Positions 10,940 through 19,555 of a DNA stretch of 64,000 nucleotides are shown piece by piece. A program made the translations under genes and the position numbers. Below the pieces are notes generated by a model that searched no databases, was not told the DNA's origin, and worked only from the letters and a program-made list of their open reading frames with translations. Numbering within the stretch: position 1 is the stretch's first letter; each line of letters begins with the position of its first letter. The DNA lies in the NCBI RefSeq assembly GCF_014472395.1, contig NZ_JACSZW010000005.1, forward strand, positions 310,001-374,000, read 5' to 3'. Origin of the DNA: Pedobacter sp. N36a (GTDB taxonomy: Bacteria > Bacteroidota > Bacteroidia > Sphingobacteriales > Sphingobacteriaceae).

Positions 10940-11015
10940 AATGTATCTTATTTACAAAACTGTAAAGATAGCACCTGAATGGCTAACCTTTAAGCTTTGT
11001 TGAAAACTATAAATT

Positions 11016-11741
11016 CTATAATTGTTCTATATACGATAAGAACAAAGTTAATGCCTCGCGTTTCTTGTCGGTCAACTCAAAATCTAACTTATGACACAGG
11101 TAATCTTCCATGTCAAAATTTGCAATTTCAGGTAATTCTTTCAATAACTCTCCACGATGAGAAAGCCCAAAAGCCAAAGCCTGATTAAATTCTGAGATAA
11201 ATGATGCTGGAATTGTTTTATTGGCCACCCATGCAGCATATACAAAAGGCAAACCTGTAAATTTCATCCACTCCTCTCCCATATCATAGGCATAAGCATA
11301 GTCGGATTTTTTACCAAAAGTACGGTCGCCAATTAAAACCATCGCATCTGTAGTCGCTTCCAGATCAGTAGTAAAACTAACCTCCTGTTTCCAGTGGAAT
11401 TTCAGCAATACCTTCGCCAGGTTATTTGAAGTGCGGGAATGGCTATCTAATTTTACAGTCTTAATCTCCTGAAAAGGGACATTACTGAATACAAACACAG
11501 AATTTACCGCACCTACAGATCCAATACAGTAATCGGCAATGATGTTCGCATTGGGCACCAATGGGATGGCTGCCACAGGAATCAGACCAATATCCACTTG
11601 ATTGTTAATCAATTTTGCGGCACAATCTGTAGGAATATCTAAACTCAAATCTATTTTATCGATCAGTTCTGAATGCTCAATACCGTACATAAATGGCTTG
11701 GTATTGGTATAAGAAACTGCGGAAATCTTAATCTTACTCAA
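11016..11741 (-). CDS. mqnA: chorismate dehydratase MqnA (futalosine menaquinone pathway)
   Basis: 241 residues. It has the MqnA/MqnD periplasmic-binding-protein-like fold, with N-terminal ISAVSYTNTKPFMYGIE and DIGLIPVAAIP as seen in MqnA. MqnA dehydrates chorismate to 3-enolpyruvyl-benzoate, the first step of the futalosine route to menaquinone. The start is TTG at 11741, overlapping the upstream phosphatase stop by 8 bp; the next ATG would remove the conserved N-terminal strand. It is the last gene of a three-gene unit with mqnE. MqnE uses the MqnA product, which supports the call. Confidence 0.88.
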   Translation of the reverse strand: MSKIKISAVSYTNTKPFMYGIEHSELIDKIDLSLDIPTDCAAKLINNQVDIGLIPVAAIPLVPNANIIADYCIGSVGAVNSVFVFSNVPFQEIKTVKLDSHSRTSNNLAKVLLKFHWKQEVSFTTDLEATTDAMVLIGDRTFGKKSDYAYAYDMGEEWMKFTGLPFVYAAWVANKTIPASFISEFNQALAFGLSHRGELLKELPEIANFDMEDYLCHKLDFELTDKKREALTLFLSYIEQL

Positions 11742-12360
11742 TTGGAAATGTTTTTAAATGATCGGTATTATTGAACTCCAGGATGGTAAATTGGCCATCT
11801 TTCAGTCCGACTTTGTAAAGCGTCGTATTCTGATGAGGAAATTCCGTCATCTCGCTTAAAGATTTACCGGTAATCAGGCATAGTAACAGCCTCATCGCTC
11901 GACCGTGCATACACACCAGCACCGTTTTCTCATTTGCCGCATTCACTATGATATCTAATGCTTCCTGAAGACGCGCTTTCACTTGATTCGGGCTTTCACC
12001 ACCTTCAAAATGACTGTCGAAATCTCCAGACTGCCATTTTTCCATCATGCCTTTAAAAGCCGCAATTGCGTGTTCATCATTGGCTTTACCTTCCCAAACA
12101 CCCCAGGCGAGCTCATCCAGACCGGACAATTGCTCCCATGGCCTACCTGCATCGATAAACCCTTTCAGGGTTTGATGCGTACGTTTTAAAGTAGAAGTGT
12201 ACACTTTATCAAAAGGAACATCTTTATACAGCATATAAAATGACGCTGCCTGTGCCCTTCCGGTATCATTCAGGTCACTGTTGATCCCTCTTCCCTGCAC
12301 AATTCCCTGCTTGTTTAAATCGGTTTCACCATGTCTGATGATGTATAGTTCTTTATCCAT
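11734..12360 (-). CDS. histidine phosphatase family protein embedded in mqn operon
   Basis: 208 residues. It has the phosphohistidine motif IIRHGETDLN at residues 7-16 and a second His in CMHGRAMRLLL, as in the phosphoglycerate mutase/CobC branch. The family removes phosphate from small metabolites or proteins; the substrate cannot be read from the sequence. The ATG overlaps the mqnE stop by one base (TAATG) and its own end overlaps mqnA by 8 bp, so it sits tightly inside a menaquinone operon. A link to menaquinone or nucleoside salvage is possible but inferred. Confidence 0.88.
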   Translation of the reverse strand: MDKELYIIRHGETDLNKQGIVQGRGINSDLNDTGRAQAASFYMLYKDVPFDKVYTSTLKRTHQTLKGFIDAGRPWEQLSGLDELAWGVWEGKANDEHAIAAFKGMMEKWQSGDFDSHFEGGESPNQVKARLQEALDIIVNAANEKTVLVCMHGRAMRLLLCLITGKSLSEMTEFPHQNTTLYKVGLKDGQFTILEFNNTDHLKTFPIE

Positions 12361-13553
12361 TAATTGATGACCGGCAATTTATAATACTGTGGTTTCGTTT
12401 CTCCTTCAAATACAACATCCGTATAATCGGTCACTACATTATAAAGGGTATCTCTTTCTATTGGCTTACGGTTCACCTGCTTGATCAGGTTCACCAGTTC
12501 TTCCGTATTCATTGCCGGATGCTGTTCTTCCGCACCTGCCATAGAGTAAATTTTGGTGGTATCGTCTAAAGTACCATCAATATCATCTACGCCAAAGTTT
12601 AGAGAAAGCTGTGCAGTTTGACGGCTAATCATTGCCCAGTAAGCTTTGATGTGGTCAAAATTGTCTAGATAAATCCTTGCAATCGCATAGTTCCTTAAAT
12701 CTTCAATCACTGACACCTCTGGCACGTTGTCCATCTGGTTATTCTGATTTCTGAATTTCAATGGAATGAAGGCCTGGAAACCTCCCGATTTATCTTGCTG
12801 CTGACGCAGGCGTTCCATGTGGTCTACCCGATGCCAAAACTTCTCTATGTGTCCGTAAAGCATGGTCGCATTGGTCTTCATGCCCAGCTTATGTGCTTGC
12901 TCATGAATATCCAACCACTGCTCTGCATTACATTTATCGTGTGCAATCTTTTCCCTTACTTCCGGGTGAAAAATCTCTGCACCGCCACCTGGCATAGAAT
13001 CCAAACCAGCTTCCTGCAAATATTTCATACCATCATAGTGGCTTAATTTCGCCTTTTTGAAGATGTAATAATACTCTACCGGAGTCAATGCTTTCACATG
13101 CAGATCCGGACGGTGTGCTTTTGCCCGTCTGAAGAAATCACTATAGAATTCCAGATTTTGCTTTGGCACCACACCTCCAGTAATATGAACCTCCGTTACG
13201 GGTTCATTATCGTACTTTTTAAGCACGTCCATCATTCCGTCTACGCTCATTTCCCATCCTTCTTCACGCTGCTTAATCAAACGGGAATAAGAACAAAATT
13301 TGCAGTCGTAAACACAAACATTGGTCGGCTCAATATGGAAATTGCGGTTAAAATAAGTTTTATCACCGTGTTTCTGCTCCCTGATGTAGTTCGCCAACAC
13401 ACCCAGGTAGCCCAATTCGGCATTTTCATAAAGATATACGCCTTCATCGAAAGTGATTCTTTCCTGGTTCTGAACTTTATTTGCTATGGCTTTAAGTTCG
13501 ACAGACAAATCATTGTCGTTGATAACTATAGCCAGCTTTGAATTAGCATCCAT
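12360..13553 (-). CDS. mqnE: aminofutalosine synthase MqnE (radical SAM)
   Basis: 397 residues. The radical SAM cluster motif CVYDCKFC (Cys 80, 84, 87; CX3CX2C) binds the 4Fe-4S centre. N-terminal ITFDEGVYLYENAELGYLG and internal HITGGVVPKQNLEFY are typical of the MqnE/MqnC family. MqnE joins 3-enolpyruvyl-benzoate and the adenosyl group of SAM into aminofutalosine. The pairing with mqnA and the length favour MqnE over MqnC. It is the first gene of the operon. A perfect -7 element lies 20 bp upstream at 13573-13580. Confidence 0.9.
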   Translation of the reverse strand: MDANSKLAIVINDNDLSVELKAIANKVQNQERITFDEGVYLYENAELGYLGVLANYIREQKHGDKTYFNRNFHIEPTNVCVYDCKFCSYSRLIKQREEGWEMSVDGMMDVLKKYDNEPVTEVHITGGVVPKQNLEFYSDFFRRAKAHRPDLHVKALTPVEYYYIFKKAKLSHYDGMKYLQEAGLDSMPGGGAEIFHPEVREKIAHDKCNAEQWLDIHEQAHKLGMKTNATMLYGHIEKFWHRVDHMERLRQQQDKSGGFQAFIPLKFRNQNNQMDNVPEVSVIEDLRNYAIARIYLDNFDHIKAYWAMISRQTAQLSLNFGVDDIDGTLDDTTKIYSMAGAEEQHPAMNTEELVNLIKQVNRKPIERDTLYNVVTDYTDVVFEGETKPQYYKLPVIN

Positions 13554-13943
13554 GTATTATGAGATAATGGTACAAATGTATAAGAAAAGACACAGCGAAA
13601 GCTGCGCTTATCACGAACAAAAGTAGTATAAAATCACCATAAACCCGCTTTTTTAACAGGTTTTAGCTGTCAGCTTTATGTAAAAGAGCACAAGTACTAA
13701 AAAATAACGCAGGCCATAGTAGGTAATTTATTTTTTAAACGTTTTAGAACATCCATTTAAAAGCTGAGCCCTGGAAAAATACGACCCTAGAACTCTCCTA
13801 GGCAGCATTCAAATTCCCCATATACACCGTATCAGAAACAGAATTCCCCGGGATACCCGAGCAAATGCTTGTAAAAATAATGTCTATAAAGCTGATCGTT
13901 AATAAAATAAAATGGTTTTATCGCTACATTAGCCTCGGGATAT
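13554..13943. other. 390-bp intergenic region between divergent mqnE and sigma factor genes
   Basis: Apart from the mqnE -7 element, nothing definite is visible. On the plus strand a near-match to the -7 consensus (TACATTAG, 13925-13932) lies just before the sigma factor ATG. There is no tRNA, hairpin terminator or convincing small ORF. Confidence 0.4.
13573..13580 (-). promoter_or_regulatory. -7 promoter element of the mqnE operon
   Basis: The minus strand reads TACATTTG, a full match to TAnnTTTG, 20 bp before the mqnE ATG. The -33 position shows TTCG rather than TTTG, so the element is imperfect. Confidence 0.45.
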
Positions 13944-14522
13944 ATGGGGGGTTATCATAATTTTTCTGATCAGGAACTGCTGGAGGAGCTGCGTCTTGGC
14001 AATCGCCTTGCGTTTACAGCACTCTTCAATCGTTATTGGAAGAAACTGCTTGCAGTTTCGTACAATTATACGAAGGACCATTCTGCGTCTGAAGAAATCG
14101 TTCAGGAAGTATTTATCGGACTTTGGAACAGAAGAGCCGTTCTTGAAATCAACATTCTTGAAAACTACTTAGCCACTGCCGTTAAATTTTCAGTATTCAA
14201 AAGTATTCATCAGCAAAAAAGAAGAGCCGAACTCGCCTTGTTAAACTACCAAACGGAGCTCGTTGCACTAGATGAAGAAAAGATCCAGGCCAAATTCCTG
14301 CAGGAATACATTGACGGCATTGTAGAACAGCTGCCAGAAAAATGCAGACTGGTCTTTAAATACAGTCGCCAGCACGGATTAACGATTCCCGAAATCTCCA
14401 AAGAAATGGGCATTGCCGAAAAAACTGTAGAGGCACACCTCAGTAAAGCTTTAAAAACCATCAGAAAAGACCTGAACAATTCAGGAATACTCCTGATTGC
14501 TTGCGCTTTTCTACTAAAATAG
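13944..14522 (+). CDS. ECF RNA polymerase sigma factor (Bacteroidota SusC/FecR-linked type)
   Basis: 192 residues. Sigma region 2 spans about residues 20-95 (DQELLEELRLGNRLAF, then IVQEVFIGLWNRR). Region 4 spans about 125-180 and has a helix-turn-helix HGLTIPEISKEMGIAEKTVE. The length fits an ECF factor of the FecI-like Bacteroidota group. The next genes are a FecR anti-sigma factor and a SusC with an STN domain, the standard trans-envelope signalling set. So it most likely directs transcription of the SusC-SusD-protease block when SusC binds its ligand. The ATG in GATATATGGGGGG is the only good start. Confidence 0.92.
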   Translation: MGGYHNFSDQELLEELRLGNRLAFTALFNRYWKKLLAVSYNYTKDHSASEEIVQEVFIGLWNRRAVLEINILENYLATAVKFSVFKSIHQQKRRAELALLNYQTELVALDEEKIQAKFLQEYIDGIVEQLPEKCRLVFKYSRQHGLTIPEISKEMGIAEKTVEAHLSKALKTIRKDLNNSGILLIACAFLLK

Positions 14523-14725
14523 CTAAAAAAAAACAGCTCCTATCTTTGAAAAACACACTTTTAAAAATAAAACATCATTTTTCTTACTACCTACTAAGGG
14601 TAAGGCCGGGGTTCAACGTACTCCTTTATAATTAGCCCAGAACCACGGTCGATTAAAATTGGCATTACTAAAAAGAGATGCACACTTGACATAGTCCTGA
14701 AACCGCTAATAACAGATCTACACTA

Positions 14726-15934
14726 ATGAAAAGAGACGATACTCCTATATTAATTCAAAAATACATCAACGGTACCTGTACTAAAGAAGAACGGGAGCAA
14801 TTACTAAGATGGTACCGTTCTCCAAAACATGAAATCGTAGAATGGCCGGATGCTCCCGGCATGGACGAGACAGCGGTATACCAACGCATATTCTCCAAAA
14901 TCGAGCAGGAAATTGACTCAAAGCGCAGTGCTGTAACTCCATTAACCCCAGATTCAAGCGAATTAAAAACGAGAAAACTCCATTTCAACTGGCAGAAAAT
15001 AGCAGTTGCTGCAGCCTTGATCCTGACCAGTGGAATCGCTGTTTATTTTTACCAGCAATATCCAGCCAGCCCACATATCGAACAGCTTACTTTCAAAAAT
15101 GAAGTAAAACCCGGTGGCAATAAAGCGATTCTAAAATTAGCTGATGGAACGGAGCTGGTTTTAGATGGTGCTAAAAACGGCGCACTTGCTCAGCGTAAAG
15201 ACATCAACTTCAGCAATACCAGCGATGGTCAGCTGGCCTACAACAGACAAAAGAACGACCCTTCTGGCAATGCCGAAGCTTTAAACTACAATACAGTTTC
15301 TACCCCTAAAGGCGGACAATACCGAATTATTCTTCCTGATGGCACTAAAGTATGGCTCAATGCAGCCTCTTCCATTCGCTTTCCAACCAATTTCCTTCCC
15401 GGAGAAAGAAAAGTAACAATTAGTGGAGAAGTATATTTTGAAGTGGCCAAGAATAAACATCAGCCATTCCGTGTGATTGCTGACAAACAAATTCTAGAGG
15501 TCTTAGGGACAAAATTCAACATTAGTGCTTATAAAGATGCGCCTCAGATCAGTACTACGCTTGCAGAAGGAAGTGTAAAATTAGGCCGTCTGAAGTTCAA
15601 CAATTACCAGGTTTTAAAACCTGGAGAACAGGCTCAAATGAAAACTACTGATGAAAATCCTGCTAAAATCAGCGCAGCGGATTTAGAGGAAGTGCTTGCC
15701 TGGAAGAACGATGCTTTCGTATTCAACAACACCCCAACCAATGAAGTCATGAAACAAATGGAACGTTGGTACAATGTAGAGCTGGTCTATAAAGGTACAG
15801 CACCCGATCTTTATTTCACGGGGGTAATTCCGAGAGAAAGTAACCTTTCTACATTCTTAAGCGTACTGGAAGGGACCGGGGGCGTCAAATTCGGTATTGA
15901 ACAAAATAAAGTAATCATTCAAAAAATAAAATAA
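14726..15934 (+). CDS. FecR family anti-sigma factor
   Basis: 402 residues. A cytoplasmic N-terminal part (about 1-88) is followed by one membrane span (IAVAAALILTSGIAVYFY, about 90-108) and a periplasmic FecR domain (from NTVSTPKGGQYRIILPDG, with the conserved VWLNAASSIRFP and GEVYFEVAKN). A C-terminal DUF4974-like STN-fold domain holds VFNNTPTNEVMKQMERWY. In this family the N-terminus holds the sigma factor and the periplasmic part contacts the STN domain of SusC. It lies 203 bp after the sigma gene and before susC, as expected. Confidence 0.93.
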   Translation: MKRDDTPILIQKYINGTCTKEEREQLLRWYRSPKHEIVEWPDAPGMDETAVYQRIFSKIEQEIDSKRSAVTPLTPDSSELKTRKLHFNWQKIAVAAALILTSGIAVYFYQQYPASPHIEQLTFKNEVKPGGNKAILKLADGTELVLDGAKNGALAQRKDINFSNTSDGQLAYNRQKNDPSGNAEALNYNTVSTPKGGQYRIILPDGTKVWLNAASSIRFPTNFLPGERKVTISGEVYFEVAKNKHQPFRVIADKQILEVLGTKFNISAYKDAPQISTTLAEGSVKLGRLKFNNYQVLKPGEQAQMKTTDENPAKISAADLEEVLAWKNDAFVFNNTPTNEVMKQMERWYNVELVYKGTAPDLYFTGVIPRESNLSTFLSVLEGTGGVKFGIEQNKVIIQKIK

Positions 15935-16127
15935 ATCAACAAACTACCACCACCACAAATTAATACACACATGAAACCTGCCACTTAAACCACCACCGCA
16001 GGTGAGTCAGAAAATAACCAACCCGGTTCGCGGCCGGGAAGGTCAATGCTCAGGCTTACCCTAAAGAACTTTCCAGTTTTCACTGGAATTGCACAGCCTT
16101 CAACTTAAACCTAAACATTTCAAATTT

Positions 16128-19100
16128 ATGAAAGAACGACTACATTCTAAAGTCATTTCCTCTTATGGCCAAAAAACCGTAAGAAAAGTATTCATTATCA
16201 TGAAACTATCATTGATTATCCTGATTACCTTGGGTATACAGGTAAGTACGGCTTCCTACGGGCAGCGCGTCAGCATTTCTAAGCGCAATACCAGCTTAAA
16301 ATCCGTTTTGCAAGACCTGAGAAAGCAAACCGGCTATTATTTTATCTACAATAACGAAGTCATCAGCCAGTCGAAACCATTAAACGTAGATTTGAAAAAC
16401 ACGGCTCTGAGCACTGCGTTAACAGAGATTTTCAAAGATCAACCCTTGACCTACACGATAGAAAAAAACATCATCGTAGTTAAATTGAAAGAAGCGGCTG
16501 TAAGAACACCAGTTGCCTCGGCAAATATCATCACGATCCAGGGTAAAGTGACCGATGATAAAGGGATTCCATTGCCTGGAGTTACCATTTTGGTGAAAGA
16601 AGGAAAAGCGGTAGCCATCACTAACACTGATGGATTTTACAAAATCCAGGCTGAAGACAACCAAACTTTAATCTTCACTTATTTAGGTTTCAAAAGAGAA
16701 GAAATTGCTATCCAAAAGAGAACGCAGATCGATGTATCCATGACGATGAGCATGAGTGAATTGAGCGAAGCGGTAGTCATCGGATACGGTACACAGCAAA
16801 AGAAACTCGTAACTGGTGCTATCGGAGTGATCAAAGGAGAAGAACTGACACAATCACCCGCCGTAAACGTATCCAATACTTTAATGGGCAGAGTAACCGG
16901 ATTGGTGTCTTACATGAGTACTTCAGGTACACCAGACCGCGACCGCTCTTCCATCAAAATCCGTGGAATGGGTGAAGCCCTGATTGTGATTGATGGAGTA
17001 GCCAGAGAAGGTATGGGGATTATAGGCATGGAAATGGACAAACTAGATCCCAATTCCATCGAAAGCATCAGTGTGTTAAAAGATGCTTCGGCAGCTGTTT
17101 ATGGTGCCAGAGGCGCCAACGGTGTGATCCTGATTACCACCAAACGTGGAAAATCCAATAAAGTATCCATGAACTACAATGGTAATTTCGGGATACAGCA
17201 GTCTACAAGATTGCCTAAATTCCTGGATTCTTACAACTATGCCATTTTGAACAATGAGATGTTCGACAATGATAAAGCAGAAAAAGGAAGCTCTCCAAGA
17301 ACAAAATATACCCCAGAAGAAATTCAGAAATTCAAGGACGGATCAGATCCGGATCGTTATCCAAATACTGACTGGTACAAAACTGTGCTAAAAGATTATG
17401 CCTCTGTACAAAAACATAACCTGAGCTTAAACGGCGGCAGCACTAATTCCAGGTACTTTATCAGTGGAACCTATACCGACCAGCAAGGACTCATCAGCAC
17501 TTCAGGAATGAAGCGTTATGGTTTAGTCAGTAATTTTGACCTGGATGTTACGCCAACTACCAGCCTTTCTGTGGGTTTGAATTATATCACTGAAAATGCG
17601 AAAAACCCTGCCGTTTATGCGGAAAGCATTTTCAGCAGAATGTCGGTTTTAGGTTCAGTATCTCCAGCTCGTTTTTCCAATGGCTTATATGCTTTCTCAG
17701 GATTTTCAGGCAATCCATTAGCGGATGCATTGGAAGGTGCCGGTTACAATAAAGTAGGCAGAAACATCTTCACCAGCTCATTGAGAATCACACAGCAGCT
17801 GCCTTTTATCAAAGGTCTTTCTGCAAATGGAGTAGTTACAGTGGACAAGAACAACTCCTTAACCAAAGCATTTACCGTGCCTTATCCAGTGTATTCATTG
17901 GATCCCTTAAAGGACGAATATACCCAGCAAAATGCAACAGAGAAAGCTTCATTGAGTGAAACTGTTTCCCTGAATGACAACGTAAACGTACAGGTTTCCC
18001 TGAATTACAAAAGACTGTTTGGCAAGCATTCCATTACTGCATTGGCTTTATATGAGCAGAATGAATTCAAAGGAGAAAACATCATTGCAGAAAGAAGTAA
18101 CTACCCTGTTGCCAGTGTGGACCAGCTATTCCTTGGAGATGTAAGCACGCAGAAAAGTTCTGGGAGTTCACAGGAAAACGCACGCCAAAGTGCCGTTGCC
18201 CGTTTTATCTACAATTACAACAGCAAATATATTTTAGAAAGCAACTTCAGATACGATGGTTCTCCATACTATCCAAAAGGAAAAAGAAGAGCCTTATTCC
18301 CATCCTTATCAGCAGCATGGATCTTATCCGAAGAAGATTTCATTAAGGACAATTATCCATTCATCAACGAGTTGAAACTCCGTACTTCTTACGGTAAACT
18401 AGGTAATGATGGCGGTTCCTTGTATTCTTACTTTTACAACTACAGTCTTTTCCCGGCAGGTTATGTGTTCGGTACTGGAAATGCGATCTCTCCGATGACC
18501 AGGATCACCAATACAACCGTTCCAAATACCAATATTACTTGGGAAAAAGTGAAAGCTTTTGACATCGGTTTAGATGCCTTATTATGGGCTGGTAAATTGG
18601 GTATCGAAGCAGATTATTATAGTAAATCTAAATATGACATCCTACGTTCCAGAGGTTATGATGTACCTTCTACCTTCGGATTGAGCCCGGCATTAGAAAA
18701 CTTTGGAAAAGAATATTACTACGGGTATGAGCTGGCTTTATCTCACCAAAGCAACATCGGACAAGTCAATTTCTCTGCACGCTTAAACATGACTTTCACA
18801 AAAAGCAGAGTCGTAGATTATGGCGAAAACGAGAGTGTATTGCCAGGATTACGTCAGGAAGGACGCCCGGTGGGTGCTGCAAGAATCCTGAAAGCAGATG
18901 GTATTTTCAAAGACCAGCAGGATGTAGACAACTGGCCAAAATACCTGACCAGCCCTGGAGCTACACCGGTGAGCGGTAAACCTGGAGACATCAGGTATGT
19001 GGATCTAAACGGTGATGGCGTAGTAGAATTGTTTAGCGGCAGTGCCGATCGTGATGTGGAAACCAGATATATCGTTCCACCAACGGTTTACGGTTTATCA

Positions 19101-19529
19101 CTGGCTTTCAAATGGAAAAACTTCTCTGCTGATGCCTTATTCCAAGCCTCTACAGGAGTGTACATCAATTATGCGCCTGCTGCAGATTTAACTAACTTCT
19201 ACGAGTTACACCTGGACAGATGGACACCAGAACATACCGATGCGGCTTACCCAAGACTATTATCTAACTATGAAGCCAACAGATATCCTTCCACTTTTTA
19301 CGTTAAAAACGGAAACTATATCAAGCTGAGAACCGCACAATTGTCTTATAGCATTCCGAAAACGGTATTGAGACAGATTGGGGTTTCTTCATTAACAGTT
19401 ACTGCTCAAGGACAGAATCTATTTACGGTCAGCAACAACAGGAGGTTCGACCCTGAGTCGTCCGGCACCTTTGCCAACTCTTACCCTCCACAACGGATTT
19501 TCTCTTTTGGTCTTCGTTTAGGCCTTTAA
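16128..19529 (+). CDS. SusC/RagA-type TonB-linked outer membrane transporter with STN signalling domain
   Basis: 1133 residues from the ATG at 16128 (a second ATG at 16200 is possible; an upstream TTG is unlikely). A signal-anchor region with MKLSLIILITLGIQVSTASYG is followed by an STN (secretin/TonB N-terminal) domain (about residues 45-110), a carboxypeptidase-regulatory-like repeat (ITIQGKVTDDKGIPLPGVTI, about 137-215), a TonB plug (DASAAVYGARGANGVILITT near 330) and a large beta-barrel ending in FGLRLGL. It imports a bulky nutrient through the outer membrane using TonB energy. The STN domain signals occupancy to FecR. The substrate is unknown; the downstream protease hints at a peptide. 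Confidence 0.95.
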   Translation: MKERLHSKVISSYGQKTVRKVFIIMKLSLIILITLGIQVSTASYGQRVSISKRNTSLKSVLQDLRKQTGYYFIYNNEVISQSKPLNVDLKNTALSTALTEIFKDQPLTYTIEKNIIVVKLKEAAVRTPVASANIITIQGKVTDDKGIPLPGVTILVKEGKAVAITNTDGFYKIQAEDNQTLIFTYLGFKREEIAIQKRTQIDVSMTMSMSELSEAVVIGYGTQQKKLVTGAIGVIKGEELTQSPAVNVSNTLMGRVTGLVSYMSTSGTPDRDRSSIKIRGMGEALIVIDGVAREGMGIIGMEMDKLDPNSIESISVLKDASAAVYGARGANGVILITTKRGKSNKVSMNYNGNFGIQQSTRLPKFLDSYNYAILNNEMFDNDKAEKGSSPRTKYTPEEIQKFKDGSDPDRYPNTDWYKTVLKDYASVQKHNLSLNGGSTNSRYFISGTYTDQQGLISTSGMKRYGLVSNFDLDVTPTTSLSVGLNYITENAKNPAVYAESIFSRMSVLGSVSPARFSNGLYAFSGFSGNPLADALEGAGYNKVGRNIFTSSLRITQQLPFIKGLSANGVVTVDKNNSLTKAFTVPYPVYSLDPLKDEYTQQNATEKASLSETVSLNDNVNVQVSLNYKRLFGKHSITALALYEQNEFKGENIIAERSNYPVASVDQLFLGDVSTQKSSGSSQENARQSAVARFIYNYNSKYILESNFRYDGSPYYPKGKRRALFPSLSAAWILSEEDFIKDNYPFINELKLRTSYGKLGNDGGSLYSYFYNYSLFPAGYVFGTGNAISPMTRITNTTVPNTNITWEKVKAFDIGLDALLWAGKLGIEADYYSKSKYDILRSRGYDVPSTFGLSPALENFGKEYYYGYELALSHQSNIGQVNFSARLNMTFTKSRVVDYGENESVLPGLRQEGRPVGAARILKADGIFKDQQDVDNWPKYLTSPGATPVSGKPGDIRYVDLNGDGVVELFSGSADRDVETRYIVPPTVYGLSLAFKWKNFSADALFQASTGVYINYAPAADLTNFYELHLDRWTPEHTDAAYPRLLSNYEANRYPSTFYVKNGNYIKLRTAQLSYSIPKTVLRQIGVSSLTVTAQGQNLFTVSNNRRFDPESSGTFANSYPPQRIFSFGLRLGL

Positions 19530-19555
19530 TTTATTCATCGAAAAGATCAGCAATT

